NCBI GenBank assembly: GCA_963710355.1
Contig: CAVPZU010000002.1
Location: forward strand, 124,001-188,000
DNA from: Fen-1359 sp963710355
GTDB lineage: Bacteria > Planctomycetota > Phycisphaerae > Sedimentisphaerales > Anaerobacaceae
Reading direction: 5' to 3'
DNA length: 64,000 nucleotides
The position numbers were made by a program, and so were the translations under genes. Positions 9,658 through 18,394 of the stretch are shown piece by piece. Every line of letters begins with the position of its first letter. Within the stretch, counting starts at the first letter, position 1. Below the pieces are notes generated by a model, which was given only the letters and a program-made list of their open reading frames with translations, did not search any database and was not told the DNA's origin.

Positions 9658-9687
9658 ATGCCCCGTAACTTCGCGGGGCATTTTTTT
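9658..9687 (+). terminator. Rho-independent terminator after htrA-like gene
   Basis: The stem ATGCCCCG (9658-9665) pairs with CGGGGCAT (9674-9681) and is followed by seven T residues. This is a textbook intrinsic terminator 68 nt after the protease stop codon. Confidence 0.9.
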
Positions 9688-9800
9688 AACAACCTGATAA
9701 TCATACTTTACCGTCGCAATTAGAACAACAAGTATTGCTACGTTCTCAGAGTTCAACAAAAATTGCAGGAGAAACAGTTATTAGACATCAGAAAAATTTA

Positions 9801-9828
9801 TTGCATTTTTTTATGAATAATTTATAAT
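9801..9828 (+). promoter_or_regulatory. Promoter candidate for asd
   Basis: TTGCAT (9801-9806) and a perfect TATAAT (9823-9828) are separated by 16 nt. Transcription would start near 9836, giving a leader of about 80 nt that contains the hairpin at 9859-9889. Confidence 0.6.
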
Positions 9829-9858
9829 GGTTCTTTCGTGACAATTACAAAATGAGTA

Positions 9859-9889
9859 GAAAGGGGCAGCTATGAATCGGCTGCCCTTT
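9859..9889 (+). promoter_or_regulatory. GC-rich hairpin in the asd leader
   Basis: AAAGGGGCAGC and GCTGCCCTTT can pair with one bulged base around a 10-nt loop; TTTGTTTGG follows, and a T6 run lies at 9901-9906. It lies between the promoter candidate and the GGAG site of asd and resembles a weak intrinsic terminator, so it might act as an attenuator. No leader peptide or known riboswitch was recognised. Confidence 0.4.
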
Positions 9890-9918
9890 GTTTGGAATGG
9901 TTTTTTGGAGCAATTAAG

Positions 9919-10920
9919 ATGGGCTGTAATTTAGCAATTGCCGGTGTGACAGGGGCTGTCGGGCAGGAATTTCTGCGGATACTGAAGGAAAGGGACTTTC
10001 CGTTCGATACCTGCAAAATGCTGGCGAGCAGCAGGTCCGCAGGCAAAAAAATCGAGTTCAAAGGCAAAGAATATATCGTCGAGGAATTAACAACCAGAAG
10101 TTTTGAGGGCGTCGATATTGCCCTTTTCAGCGCCGGCGCCGCCCGAAGCAGGGAATTCGCGCCGGCAGCGGTAAAGGCAGGTGCAGTCGTCGTCGATAAT
10201 TCGTCGGCGTTCAGGATGGACCCCAATGCCCCTTTGGTCGTGCCCGAAATAAATCCTGAAAAGATTAAGGAGCATAAGGGCATCATTGCAAATCCGAACT
10301 GCTCAACGATTATTGCAATCGTGCCGGTCTGGCCTCTGCACAGAGCAAACCCAGTCAAAAGAATGGTCGTAAGCACCTATCAGGCGGCAAGCGGAGCTGG
10401 TATGTCGGCAATGCTGGAGTTGGAAACCCAGACCCGCGAAATCCTGGCAGGCAAAAAGCCTACCTGCAAGGTGCTTGCGTATCAGCTTGCGTTCAACCTG
10501 TTCAGCCATAACTCGAAGATCGGCCTGAACGGATACAACGAAGAAGAAATGAAAATGGTCCACGAGACGCACAAGATATTCGACTGCCCTGATATTGCGA
10601 TTACCTGCACCTGCATTCGCGTTCCGGTTCTGCGTGCTCACAGCGAAAGCATTAATCTGCAGTTCACCGACCCAATCACACCACAAGAGGTCAAAGACCT
10701 GCTTAGCACCGCTCCGGGAGTCTCGATAATCGACGACAGGGAAAAGAACAGGTTCCCGATGCCGATAGATGCCACTGACAAAGATGACGTCTTTGTCGGC
10801 AGAATTCGGCAGGATGAGTCGATGCCGGATAACCGCGGTATAAACATCTGGGTTGTCGGCGACCAGCTCAGAAAAGGTGCTGCGCTAAACGCTGTGCAAA
10901 TAGCAGAAAAATTGCTATAA
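9919..10920 (+). CDS. asd: Aspartate-semialdehyde dehydrogenase
   Basis: 333 residues, the normal length. It reduces aspartyl phosphate to aspartate semialdehyde for Lys, Thr, Met and diaminopimelate synthesis. Seen: an N-terminal Rossmann motif AGVTGAVGQEFLRIL, the catalytic cysteine in NPNCSTI (about residue 127), the substrate segment YQAASGAGM, and the late His in RVPVLRAHSE. The start is ATG 9919 with GGAG 8 nt upstream; a TTG at 9892 in the same frame overlaps the leader hairpin and would add nine residues before the Rossmann motif. truA follows 9 nt later. Confidence 0.96.
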   Translation: MGCNLAIAGVTGAVGQEFLRILKERDFPFDTCKMLASSRSAGKKIEFKGKEYIVEELTTRSFEGVDIALFSAGAARSREFAPAAVKAGAVVVDNSSAFRMDPNAPLVVPEINPEKIKEHKGIIANPNCSTIIAIVPVWPLHRANPVKRMVVSTYQAASGAGMSAMLELETQTREILAGKKPTCKVLAYQLAFNLFSHNSKIGLNGYNEEEMKMVHETHKIFDCPDIAITCTCIRVPVLRAHSESINLQFTDPITPQEVKDLLSTAPGVSIIDDREKNRFPMPIDATDKDDVFVGRIRQDESMPDNRGINIWVVGDQLRKGAALNAVQIAEKLL

Positions 10921-10929
10921 TCTGCCACG

Positions 10930-11670
10930 ATGGCAGTGCGAAAAATCAAACTAACCATTCAATACGATGGCAGCGGGTATTTCGGCTGGCAGGTTCAGCC
11001 TGACCGCCCAACTATCCAGCAACTCTTAAATGAGGCAGTCTCAACTCTTGTCGGCAGAAAGGTGACAGTTCACGGGGCAAGCAGAACCGATGCCGGCGTA
11101 AGCGCTCTCGGCCAAGTCGGCCTGATAGAAATCGATTCGCCAATTCCGACAGAAAATTTTCCCAAAGCCATCAGCGACAGGCTCCCGCCGGAAATTGCAG
11201 TTATCGAGGCGGTCGAGGTCAATAAAAAATTTGACCTTATCAACGACGTCAAAAGCAAGCTGTATCGCTACACAATTTATAATGGCCGAAATCGGCCTGT
11301 GCTGCACACAAGGCACTGCTGGCATATACCGGAAAAATTAAATATTGAAAATATGAATAAGGCGGCCAAGTTTTTAATTGGGACAAAGGATTTCAAGTCT
11401 TTTGCTTCTGCCAAGGACAACAGGGAAAGCACCATCAGAACCATTTTTCGCTGCGAAGTTTTTGGGGAGGAAGACTGGGTATATATTGATACCGAAGGCA
11501 ATGGTTTCCTATATAATATGGCCAGAAATATCGCAGGAACGTTGGTTGATATTGGCCTTGGCAGATTGATACCGGAAAAAATGCAACAGATTCTTGAGGC
11601 GAAAGACCGCACCGCAGCAGGCCAGATTGCCCCTGCGGAAGGCCTTTGCCTGATGTGGATTCGGTATTAG
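10930..11670 (+). CDS. truA: tRNA pseudouridine(38-40) synthase
   Basis: 246 residues. TruA isomerises uridines 38-40 in the tRNA anticodon arm. The catalytic Asp is in GASRTDAGVSALGQV; the N-terminal IQYDGSGYFGWQVQP and the later KLYRYTIYNG and GNGFLYNMARNI are all family signatures. The gene begins 9 nt after asd and ends 4 nt before the glycosyltransferase gene, so asd-truA-GT4 is one transcription unit. Confidence 0.96.
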   Translation: MAVRKIKLTIQYDGSGYFGWQVQPDRPTIQQLLNEAVSTLVGRKVTVHGASRTDAGVSALGQVGLIEIDSPIPTENFPKAISDRLPPEIAVIEAVEVNKKFDLINDVKSKLYRYTIYNGRNRPVLHTRHCWHIPEKLNIENMNKAAKFLIGTKDFKSFASAKDNRESTIRTIFRCEVFGEEDWVYIDTEGNGFLYNMARNIAGTLVDIGLGRLIPEKMQQILEAKDRTAAGQIAPAEGLCLMWIRY

Positions 11671-11674
11671 AAAA

Positions 11675-12862
11675 ATGAAAATCGTTCACATAATCACTCG
11701 GCTTATTCTTGGCGGGGCGCAGGAAAATACCCTGATTACCTGCCGCCTGCTGGCACAGCAAGGCCACGAGGTCTGGCTTATAACCGGGCCGGCAATCGGA
11801 CCCGAAGGTAAGCTTTTCGAGCAGACAAAACAGGCTGGTTTCAGAACAATTGTCGTCGATGAAATGATAAGGGCAATAAATCCCTTGAAAGATTTTATCG
11901 CATACAGAAAGATTAAGAAAATCCTAAACGAAATCAGGCCGGACATTGTTCATACACATTCTGCAAAGGCGGGAATACTGGGTAGATACGCAGCATACAA
12001 TCTAAAAACGGAAAATCCGAAATCCGAAATCCGAAATTCGAAACCAAAAATAGTTCATACGATTCACGGCTTGGCGTTTCATCCGTATCAGCGCAAGTGG
12101 CTGAATAAATTTTACATTGTAATTGAAAAGGCTGCTGCAAAGAGGACAGATTATTTTATCAGCGTGGCGGATGCGATGACCGAGCAGGCAAAGGCAGCAG
12201 GTATCGGTTTAGACAGACCTTATGTAACAGCCTACTCGGCTGTCGATGAGGAGGCATTTTTATCACCTATTGCCGAGGAAAAAAAGCGGCAATTTCGGAC
12301 ACAATATGGAATCAGTAAAGATACAATCGTGCTGGTAACAATAGCGAGATTGTTTATGCTAAAGGGACACGATTATATTATTGAATCGGCGAAGACTCTC
12401 TCCAAAAAATACGAAAATGTGATGTGGCTGTTTGTCGGCAACGGGAATCTGTCGGATAAATTTCAGCGGCAGGTTAACGAATTAGGATTGGCGGACAGAA
12501 TAAAATTTGCAGGCCTTTTGCCGCCCAGCCGGATACCGCTGGCAATACAGTCGTCGGATATACTTGTTCACTGTTCACTGCGGGAAGGTCTTGCCAGAAC
12601 TCTGCCCCAGGCGATGCTCTGCAGAAAACCTGCGATCAGTTTCGATGTCGATGGTGCAAAAGAAGTCGTGAATGAAAATACAGGCAGGCTCATTGAACCG
12701 AAAAATATTGAACAATTAACAGAGGTCTGTGCCGAATTGATAGAGGATGCGGACTTAAGAAAAAGGCTCGGTGAAAATGGGCAGGAATCTGTAAAAAGAA
12801 AATTTGCACCTGAACAAATGGTAAATACAATAGAAAAGGTTTATCAAAAACTTGTAAAATAG
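11675..12862 (+). CDS. Glycosyltransferase family 4 protein
   Basis: 395 residues, GT-B fold. The N-terminal domain opens with IVHIITRLILGGAQENTL and contains VHTHSAKAGILGRYAAY; the C-terminal domain has TIARLFMLKGHDYIIE, FVGNGNLSDKFQ and the nucleotide-sugar site REGLARTLPQAMLC. It probably adds a sugar to a cell-surface glycan; donor and acceptor are unknown. Residues about 111-125 (KTENPKSEIRNSKPK) are absent from typical relatives and are encoded by a 7-nt-period array at 12014-12041, that is, an in-frame repeat insertion in a loop of the N-terminal domain. The start is ATG 11675, 4 nt after truA. Confidence 0.88.
   Translation: MKIVHIITRLILGGAQENTLITCRLLAQQGHEVWLITGPAIGPEGKLFEQTKQAGFRTIVVDEMIRAINPLKDFIAYRKIKKILNEIRPDIVHTHSAKAGILGRYAAYNLKTENPKSEIRNSKPKIVHTIHGLAFHPYQRKWLNKFYIVIEKAAAKRTDYFISVADAMTEQAKAAGIGLDRPYVTAYSAVDEEAFLSPIAEEKKRQFRTQYGISKDTIVLVTIARLFMLKGHDYIIESAKTLSKKYENVMWLFVGNGNLSDKFQRQVNELGLADRIKFAGLLPPSRIPLAIQSSDILVHCSLREGLARTLPQAMLCRKPAISFDVDGAKEVVNENTGRLIEPKNIEQLTEVCAELIEDADLRKRLGENGQESVKRKFAPEQMVNTIEKVYQKLVK
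12014..12041 (+). repeat. Heptad array, unit AATCCGA, inside the GT4 gene
   Basis: Three exact copies of AATCCGA and one AATTCGA run head to tail with an exact 7-nt period, and the A-rich flanks look like decayed further units. It is translated in frame as part of the loop NPKSEIRNSK. Confidence 0.85.
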
Positions 12863-12920
12863 AACCGCAATTGTTATTTTATTACAGCGGTCAGTAGCTA
12901 AATATGAAAAGGAAACAAAA

Positions 12921-13301
12921 ATGAATCTTGATAGTTATTTTGAAAATGTTAAAGGTGTGGGGATATTGGCAACCAGCGATGCGGAGGGAAAAGCAGATGC
13001 GGCGATTTACGCCAAGCCTTATGCAATCGACGAGAAAATAATCGCCTTCAGTATGCTCGAGCATACAAGCTACAGCAACGTGATGGCCAACCCGAATGCC
13101 TGCTTTTTGTTCATAGAGAAGGGCGAAGGGTTCAAAGGGTACAGATTTTATATAAAACAAAAGGGCGAGGAGACAGACCCCGACAACATAAAAATGCTCA
13201 AAAAGACGCACAATATCATAGATATGCCGACCGACCAAAAGCGGCATCTGGTATATTTTAAGATAAATCACATCAGGCCGTTAATAGACGATAAGAAATG
13301 A
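12921..13301 (+). CDS. Pyridoxamine 5'-phosphate oxidase-like (flavin-binding split barrel) protein
   Basis: 126 residues. The pattern VGILATSDAEGKADAAIYAKP, with FSMLEHTSYSNVMANPNACFLFIE and a short YRFYIKQKG strand, matches small PNPOx-like split-barrel proteins that bind FMN, F420 or haem. They are often called general stress or pyridoxamine oxidase family proteins; the reaction cannot be told from sequence. The start is ATG 12921, with AAAAGGAAA upstream. It lies alone between the glycosyltransferase and the mur cluster. Confidence 0.72.
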   Translation: MNLDSYFENVKGVGILATSDAEGKADAAIYAKPYAIDEKIIAFSMLEHTSYSNVMANPNACFLFIEKGEGFKGYRFYIKQKGEETDPDNIKMLKKTHNIIDMPTDQKRHLVYFKINHIRPLIDDKK

Positions 13302-13508
13302 GTTTCCGCTGAGCATTAAAGAATTCTTTTCGCTTGCCAAGTAATACGTATTGAGCAGTTCGAATGCAGATTTAGGATAAGGAAAATTTATCCTTGTTTT
13401 AGGGCATATTAGTGTTAGATTACTACTGCGCTTTCGGCATAACAGCCGATATATAAAAAATGGATTTTTTTGAGATTTCGAACAACAGGAAAAAGGACAA
13501 AATAGAAA

Positions 13509-14945
13509 ATGAAGGCGAGTTTGGCTGGTGAATTGAGAACAGGCAGAATGGCGATAGCGGCAGGAGAGAAATTTCACTTCATCGGCGCAGGCGGAATCGG
13601 GATGAGCGGGCTGGCCAAACTATTGCTCAAGCACAACTGCGCTGTCACAGGCTCAGACCAGATAGGAAGTCCGGTGACGGATGAACTGGCTGATCTTGGC
13701 GTGGAAATGAAAATCGGCCACAGCGAAAACTACCTCGATGACCAGAAACGAATCATCGTCATATCGGCTGCCGTAAAGGAGGATAATCCTGAATTAAAAC
13801 TTGCCCGCAAAAAAGGCTGCAAAATTTATAAATATGCACAGATGCTCGGACTGCTGATGAACGATTACGAAGGAGCAGCAGTTGCCGGCACGCACGGCAA
13901 AAGCACCACCAGCGGCTGGCTGGTCTATACGCTCAAACAACTTGGCATCGATGTGAATTTCATCATCGGAGCCGACATAAGCCAGCTTGGCACAAACAGC
14001 AACGCAGGCAACAGCGAAATCTTTGTGGCGGAGGCCTGCGAATACGACCGCAGCTTTCTGAACCTGCGACCGAAAATCGGCTGCATCCTGAACATCGAGG
14101 CAGACCACCTCGATTATTACAGGGATATTGACGAGATAGTCGGGGCATTCGATGATTTTGCACACGGGGTTAAAAAGGACGGCGTCCTGATTGCGAACGG
14201 CACGGATGTAAACGTGAAAAAAATCCTCAGCGGAATGTCGGGCCAAAGGTATGAAACGATAGGATTCGATAAAAACTGTGATTTTTATGCGGATAATCTG
14301 CGGGCAACAGATGGTTTATTTAGCTTTGATGTTTATCATAACGGCAAGCTTTTCGGCAGCACGCAGATTAGTGTGCCGGGAAGGCATAATGTTTTTAATT
14401 CGCTGGCGGTTGTGGCTATGGCGGTGAATCTCGGCCACGACGGCTCAGATGTTGTCCCGATTTTATCGGGATTTACCGGTATGGACAGGCGGATTATGGA
14501 ACGGGCTAAGGTCAATGGTGTCACAGTTCTTGATGATTACGCCCACCATCCGACGGAGATAAAGGCAAGTCTCGAGGCAATCAGGCTGCGGTATCAGCCG
14601 AAACGGCTTTGGTGCGTTTTCCAGCCTCACCAGTACAGCAGAACGCGATTTTTGCTTGATGATTTCGCAGAAAGCTTTAAGCTGGCGGATATGACGATTA
14701 TGCCTGAAATCTACTTTGTGCGTGATTCGCTCGAGAGCAAAAAAGAGGTCAACGCCGCTGTGCTGGCTGAAAGAATAAAGAATAAAGGCGGCAAGGCCTT
14801 GTTTATTGACGGATTTGACAGAATATGCGATCATCTTGCCGAAAATGTCGGTGTCGGTGACGTTATAGTTACGATGGGAGCCGGAGATGTCTGGAAAGTC
14901 GCAAATGAATATATTCAAAGGTCTGGAAAAAATTGTCAAAAATGA
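13509..14945 (+). CDS. murC: UDP-N-acetylmuramate--L-alanine ligase
   Basis: 478 residues; adds L-Ala to UDP-MurNAc, the first amino-acid step of the peptidoglycan stem. Seen: N-terminal Rossmann motif FIGAGGIGMSGLAKLLL, ATP site AGTHGKSTTSGW, central NIEADHLDYY, and DDYAHHPTEI and FQPHQYSRT of the C-terminal domain. The start at ATG 13509 is provisional; an internal ATG at 13548 is equally near the first conserved strand. It overlaps murB by 59 nt and heads a murC-murB-ddl-ftsQ set. Confidence 0.96.
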   Translation: MKASLAGELRTGRMAIAAGEKFHFIGAGGIGMSGLAKLLLKHNCAVTGSDQIGSPVTDELADLGVEMKIGHSENYLDDQKRIIVISAAVKEDNPELKLARKKGCKIYKYAQMLGLLMNDYEGAAVAGTHGKSTTSGWLVYTLKQLGIDVNFIIGADISQLGTNSNAGNSEIFVAEACEYDRSFLNLRPKIGCILNIEADHLDYYRDIDEIVGAFDDFAHGVKKDGVLIANGTDVNVKKILSGMSGQRYETIGFDKNCDFYADNLRATDGLFSFDVYHNGKLFGSTQISVPGRHNVFNSLAVVAMAVNLGHDGSDVVPILSGFTGMDRRIMERAKVNGVTVLDDYAHHPTEIKASLEAIRLRYQPKRLWCVFQPHQYSRTRFLLDDFAESFKLADMTIMPEIYFVRDSLESKKEVNAAVLAERIKNKGGKALFIDGFDRICDHLAENVGVGDVIVTMGAGDVWKVANEYIQRSGKNCQK

Positions 14946-15786
14946 TTACCCGATAGGCCGTGACACTTGGTATGGACTCGGCGGGAATACGGACTTCTTT
15001 TTACAGCCGCAAAGCATAAATGAACTGCAGGAAGTCGTCAAACGCTGCACTGACCATGATCTGCCGATAAAAATAATCGGGTTTGGTTCAAATCTGCTGA
15101 TAAGCGACCAGGGTGTCCGCTCTGCGGTAATAAGGCTGGATTCAGAGGCATTCTCGCAGATGGCTTTCGACGGCGATGTCGTGCGGGCAGGGGCAGGACT
15201 CGAGCTGAGCAGACTCGTCTTGAAATGTGTTCAAAAAGGACTCAGCGGCATGGAACCTCTCACAGGAATCCCCGGCTCGGTCGGCGGCGCCGTGAAAATG
15301 AATGCCGGCGGCAACTTCGGCGACATCGGCTCCGTCGTCGAAACCGTCACCGTAATGGATAACCGCGGTCACATATTCGACAAAACCAAGCCGGAACTTG
15401 TCTTCGATTACCGCAAAACAAATATCAACGCCAGATTTATTCTCGCCGCCGAGATAAAACTTACAAAATCAGACCCGGAGCAGATTATGCAACGGGTCAA
15501 GGAAATATGGATTTACAAGAAAAACAATCAACCGTTGAGTACAAAGAATGCCGGCTGCATCTTCAAAAACCCCCACGGAGCGGCGGCAGGCGCACTTATA
15601 GACAAGGCCGGCCTCAAGGGAACACGAATAGGCAAGGCGGTCATAAGCGAAAAACACGCAAACTTCATCATTGCCGAGCAGGGATGCAAAAGCAAGGATG
15701 TTATGCAGTTGATAGACCTTGTCAGAAAAAAAGTAAAAGAACAATTCGGCACAGAACTCGAACTTGAAATCGAGATATGGAAATAA
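14887..15786 (+). CDS. murB: UDP-N-acetylenolpyruvoylglucosamine reductase
   Basis: 299 residues; an FAD enzyme that makes UDP-MurNAc. Seen: FAD-binding segments IIGFGSNLLISDQGV and MEPLTGIPGSVGGAVKMNAG, YRKTNIN, the catalytic-region AGCIFKNP, and the C-terminal GTRIGKAVISEKHANFII. Lengths and missing inserts suit the short type II MurB. The start is ATG 14887, inside the murC 3' end, with GGGAG 6 nt upstream; ATG 14905 is possible. Translational coupling to murC is likely. Confidence 0.96.
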   Translation: MSGKSQMNIFKGLEKIVKNDYPIGRDTWYGLGGNTDFFLQPQSINELQEVVKRCTDHDLPIKIIGFGSNLLISDQGVRSAVIRLDSEAFSQMAFDGDVVRAGAGLELSRLVLKCVQKGLSGMEPLTGIPGSVGGAVKMNAGGNFGDIGSVVETVTVMDNRGHIFDKTKPELVFDYRKTNINARFILAAEIKLTKSDPEQIMQRVKEIWIYKKNNQPLSTKNAGCIFKNPHGAAAGALIDKAGLKGTRIGKAVISEKHANFIIAEQGCKSKDVMQLIDLVRKKVKEQFGTELELEIEIWK

Positions 15787-15825
15787 GCCATAGATAACAG
15801 GCAACAATAAACCGCATACGGAGAA

Positions 15826-16819
15826 ATGAACCCGATAAAAGAGATGAGCATTCAAACATCAAAGAACGATGCAAACCAAAATAAAGGCAAATTGAAGGCA
15901 GCGGTGTTATGCGGCGGGATAGGCGAGGAGCGGCAGATAAGCCTCGAGAGCGGCAGATGTGTCCGCGATGCTTTGATACAGGCAGGGATTGATGCTGTTC
16001 TTGCGGACATCCGGCCTGATAATACTCGGTATCCTCGACAATGCGAGTATAGATGTTTTTTTCGTTGCAATGCACGGCCGATTCGGCGAAGACGGCCAGC
16101 TGCAGCAAATATTGGAGGAAAAAGGCCTTATTTACACAGGCAGCACGTCTGCGGCCTGTCGAGTTGCTTTCGATAAAATGGCCTGCAAAAAAGTCTTTGA
16201 AAAAGCGGGGGTAAAAACCGCCCCTTCAATTGAATTCAAGGAAGGAACAGACAGCGGGGAACTCGAAAAACGACTGGAAAAGCTGGCAGTCAAATTTGTC
16301 GTCAAGCCGTTTCGTCAGGGTAGCAGCGTCGGCGTAAGCATTGTCGATAACATCAAAGAGGCAATCGTAGTGGCCAGCAAGACCGCCAGGCTGTTTGGCG
16401 ATTGTTTCATCGAAAAATATATACCGGGGCGGGAACTGACGGTGGGTATTGTCTGCAGGCAAGTTTTGCCGATAATTGAGATTAGGCCGAAAGAGACGTT
16501 TTATAACTTTCAGGCAAAGTATATTGACGAAAAAACGCAGTTTCTGTTCGATACAATCGAAGACAAAACGCTGGAGAAAAAAATTAAAGAGACGGCAGTA
16601 AAATGCTTTGAGGCCGCCGGCGCCAGAGACATAGCAAGGGTGGATTTTATTCTCGGCAGCGACAGAGAGCTTTATGCCCTCGAGGTAAATGCGATACCCG
16701 GCCTGACCGGCCACTCGCTTGTGCCAATGGCGGCAGCAAAGGCAGGACTGTCTATGAGCCAGTTCTGCTTAAACATCATCGAGGCAGCATTGAAAAGAGG
16801 CAGGGTAAAGATAGGCTGA
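15826..16819 (+). pseudogene. ddl: D-alanine--D-alanine ligase, broken by a +1 frameshift
   Basis: Residues 1-65 read in one frame (KAAVLCGGIGEERQISLESG, the N-terminal Ddl motif) up to about position 16025; the rest continues in the next frame (DVFFVAMHGRFGEDGQLQ, ATP-grasp FVVKPFRQGSSVGVS, EKYIPGRELTVG, and ARVDFILGSDR with EVNAIPGL). One extra base near 16020-16034 explains both halves; corrected, the protein has 330 residues, slightly longer than the family norm. The product is essential for peptidoglycan and lies in the mur cluster, so a sequence error is more likely than a dead gene. GGAG precedes ATG 15826. Confidence 0.9.
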
Positions 16820-16844
16820 TTCTTGACGACAGGGAACAACGCCG

Positions 16845-17759
16845 ATGGTTTTGAAAAACAATACCATAAAAAAGCAAAAACGAAAGATTGATTTCGCTTC
16901 GTTCTACTGGATGCGGGTTCTAAAGGTGATAAGTCTGACAGTTATGCCCTGCTGTCTTTTTTTTGGATTCGTATATCTTGACAGATATGTAAAGCAGACC
17001 GTGCCTGTGGCACAGCGAACCGGCGTTCTGGAGCTGGTCTCACCTCCCTGGTGGCTAAACGACGCCTTAAAGGAAAAAATTTATGCCGCTGCAACTGCAA
17101 ACGGGGAAAATCTCAAACTCGACAAAGATGCGGCTGAATCGGTCCGGCAAAATCTCGAAAAGGCCGGCGGCTGGCTCGACAATGTCAAGGTCCAGACGAC
17201 CGGACAGACATTTCGGATTTGGGCAAAATGGCGAAGGCCGCTTGCAGTCATAAAAACCACAAAAGAAACTTTTTATGTTAACGCCGTTTCGTGCGTGATG
17301 GATTACGTCGAGGTGCAAGGTCTGCCCATAATCAAAATCGAAGGCGTAAAAGAATCAGCAGATTCTCTGCAAACGGGCAAAATCTGCCGGAGAGACGATA
17401 TTGCGGCGGCAGTTGCGGTATTAGAGCGGCTCGACAAAAGAGATTCGCTCGAACTGCAGGGTCGCGGCCTGCTTTGCGAGATTGCCCGAATCGATGTGAG
17501 CAATTTTAACGGCAGAAAGAGTGAAAAAAATCCGCATATCGTCCTGTATGTAACAGACGATACGGAAATTATTTGGGGGGCGGAGGTCGGCAAATGGTAT
17601 CGCCATCTTGAGGTGACTGATGAGCAGAAAATTGCTCGGCTTTATAGCTTTTTTAACGAAAAAGGAACTCTCCTTGGCAGAATAAAGACGATAAACTTAC
17701 GCGACCCGAAAGAGTCTGTGCCTCTGCCGATAGATAAATACCTCGCAAGTAATAACTAA
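16845..17759 (+). CDS. ftsQ: FtsQ/DivIB-like cell division protein
   Basis: 304 residues: a basic cytoplasmic N-terminus, one membrane helix at about 27-45, a POTRA-like region, then WRRPLAVIKTTKETFYVNA, LPIIKIEGV and the terminal block KIARLYSFFNEKGTLLGRIK with INLRDPKESVPL, matching the FtsQ beta-domain order. FtsQ recruits other divisome proteins. Its place right after murC-murB-ddl is the classic dcw order, but no ftsA or ftsZ follows; the next gene is on the other strand. Sequence similarity is weak, so position carries much of the argument. Confidence 0.75.
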   Translation: MVLKNNTIKKQKRKIDFASFYWMRVLKVISLTVMPCCLFFGFVYLDRYVKQTVPVAQRTGVLELVSPPWWLNDALKEKIYAAATANGENLKLDKDAAESVRQNLEKAGGWLDNVKVQTTGQTFRIWAKWRRPLAVIKTTKETFYVNAVSCVMDYVEVQGLPIIKIEGVKESADSLQTGKICRRDDIAAAVAVLERLDKRDSLELQGRGLLCEIARIDVSNFNGRKSEKNPHIVLYVTDDTEIIWGAEVGKWYRHLEVTDEQKIARLYSFFNEKGTLLGRIKTINLRDPKESVPLPIDKYLASNN

Positions 17760-17770
17760 AAGCGAACAGA

Positions 17771-17900
17771 AAATCAAATCCGAAAATCGAATATCGAAGC
17801 ACGAAACAAATCCGAATGACCTAATGAACAAAATCCAAAACGTTTCCGTCATTCAAATTTCTGTCATTCGATATTGTTTCGGATTTTGTGCTTCGGATTT
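17771..17900. repeat. Inverted pair of heptad-like arrays after ftsQ
   Basis: 17771-17805 holds five 7-nt units ending mostly in CGAA (AAATCAA, ATCCGAA, AATCGAA, TATCGAA, GCACGAA). About 60 nt later (17862-17900) the reverse-complementary words TTCGATA, TTGTTTCGG and TTCGGATTT appear. Together they could fold into a long imperfect hairpin between the convergent ftsQ and Cys-cluster genes, where it may also serve as a two-way terminator. Confidence 0.75.
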
Positions 17901-17953
17901 TGTCTATTATAACCTTGGACAAAATGAACAAGTACCTTTGATAATTATTAAAT

Positions 17954-18394
17954 TCAGCATTTCAATTGCTGTAAATTAACATTCAGGGCGGTCTGAAGGT
18001 CGCTGTAAATGTATGGAATATTGAACTTTATACAGAGAGATTTGAATCGGCTGACGGCAGATTCGCTAATCCGACTTTGAAAATCTTTATCCGCCGCAGG
18101 CGGATTGCAAAAAAAGATTCGGCAGCCTGCAAAACGCAAAGGATAAATTGTGCATCTGCCTTTTTCATTATAAGGGCAAATAGCAGTCGGCATCGTTTTA
18201 ATTTTTTGGGGTTTGAGATTTTCCTTCAGAAAAATCAACTCCGGCGTCGTGACAAAAAGCAGGTGGTCAAACTTTGCAAAATCGCAGCACCTCCCGCAGG
18301 CCTTACAGGAAGCCGGATTCCGGTCAGCTTCAATTTGCTCATCGAGCCAGTCGTATATTTGGCCGACTTTTTCGCTCGAGCCTTCGTAAATCAT
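17954..18394 (-). CDS. YkgJ-type cysteine cluster protein 1
   Basis: 146 residues with the CxxCxxCC zinc/iron-cluster signature (CKACGRCC) near residue 30 and later cysteines in ICPYNEKGRCTIYPLRFAGCR, the pattern of the YkgJ/FliB-like family. The role is unknown, possibly metal binding. A copy of the GC palindrome (18090-18104) lies in frame and gives the residues PPAAD. The start overlaps the stop of the upstream paralogue by 4 nt (ATGA), showing translational coupling. Confidence 0.78.
   Translation of the reverse strand: MIYEGSSEKVGQIYDWLDEQIEADRNPASCKACGRCCDFAKFDHLLFVTTPELIFLKENLKPQKIKTMPTAICPYNEKGRCTIYPLRFAGCRIFFCNPPAADKDFQSRISESAVSRFKSLCIKFNIPYIYSDLQTALNVNLQQLKC
18090..18104. repeat. 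GC palindrome copy within a Cys-cluster gene
   Basis: An exact TCCGCCGCAGGCGGA, the dispersed 15-nt near-palindrome of this genome. It is in frame in the YkgJ-like gene. Confidence 0.85.

Larger units (their letters stand above)
9590..9918. other. Intergenic region between htrA-like gene and asd
   Basis: 329 nt without a gene. It holds a small hairpin (9621-9640, GGACAGGTGC... with GCCTGTC), the htrA terminator (9658-9687), an A/T-rich stretch, a promoter candidate (9801-9828) and a GC-rich leader hairpin (9859-9889) just before the asd ribosome binding site. Confidence 0.7.
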
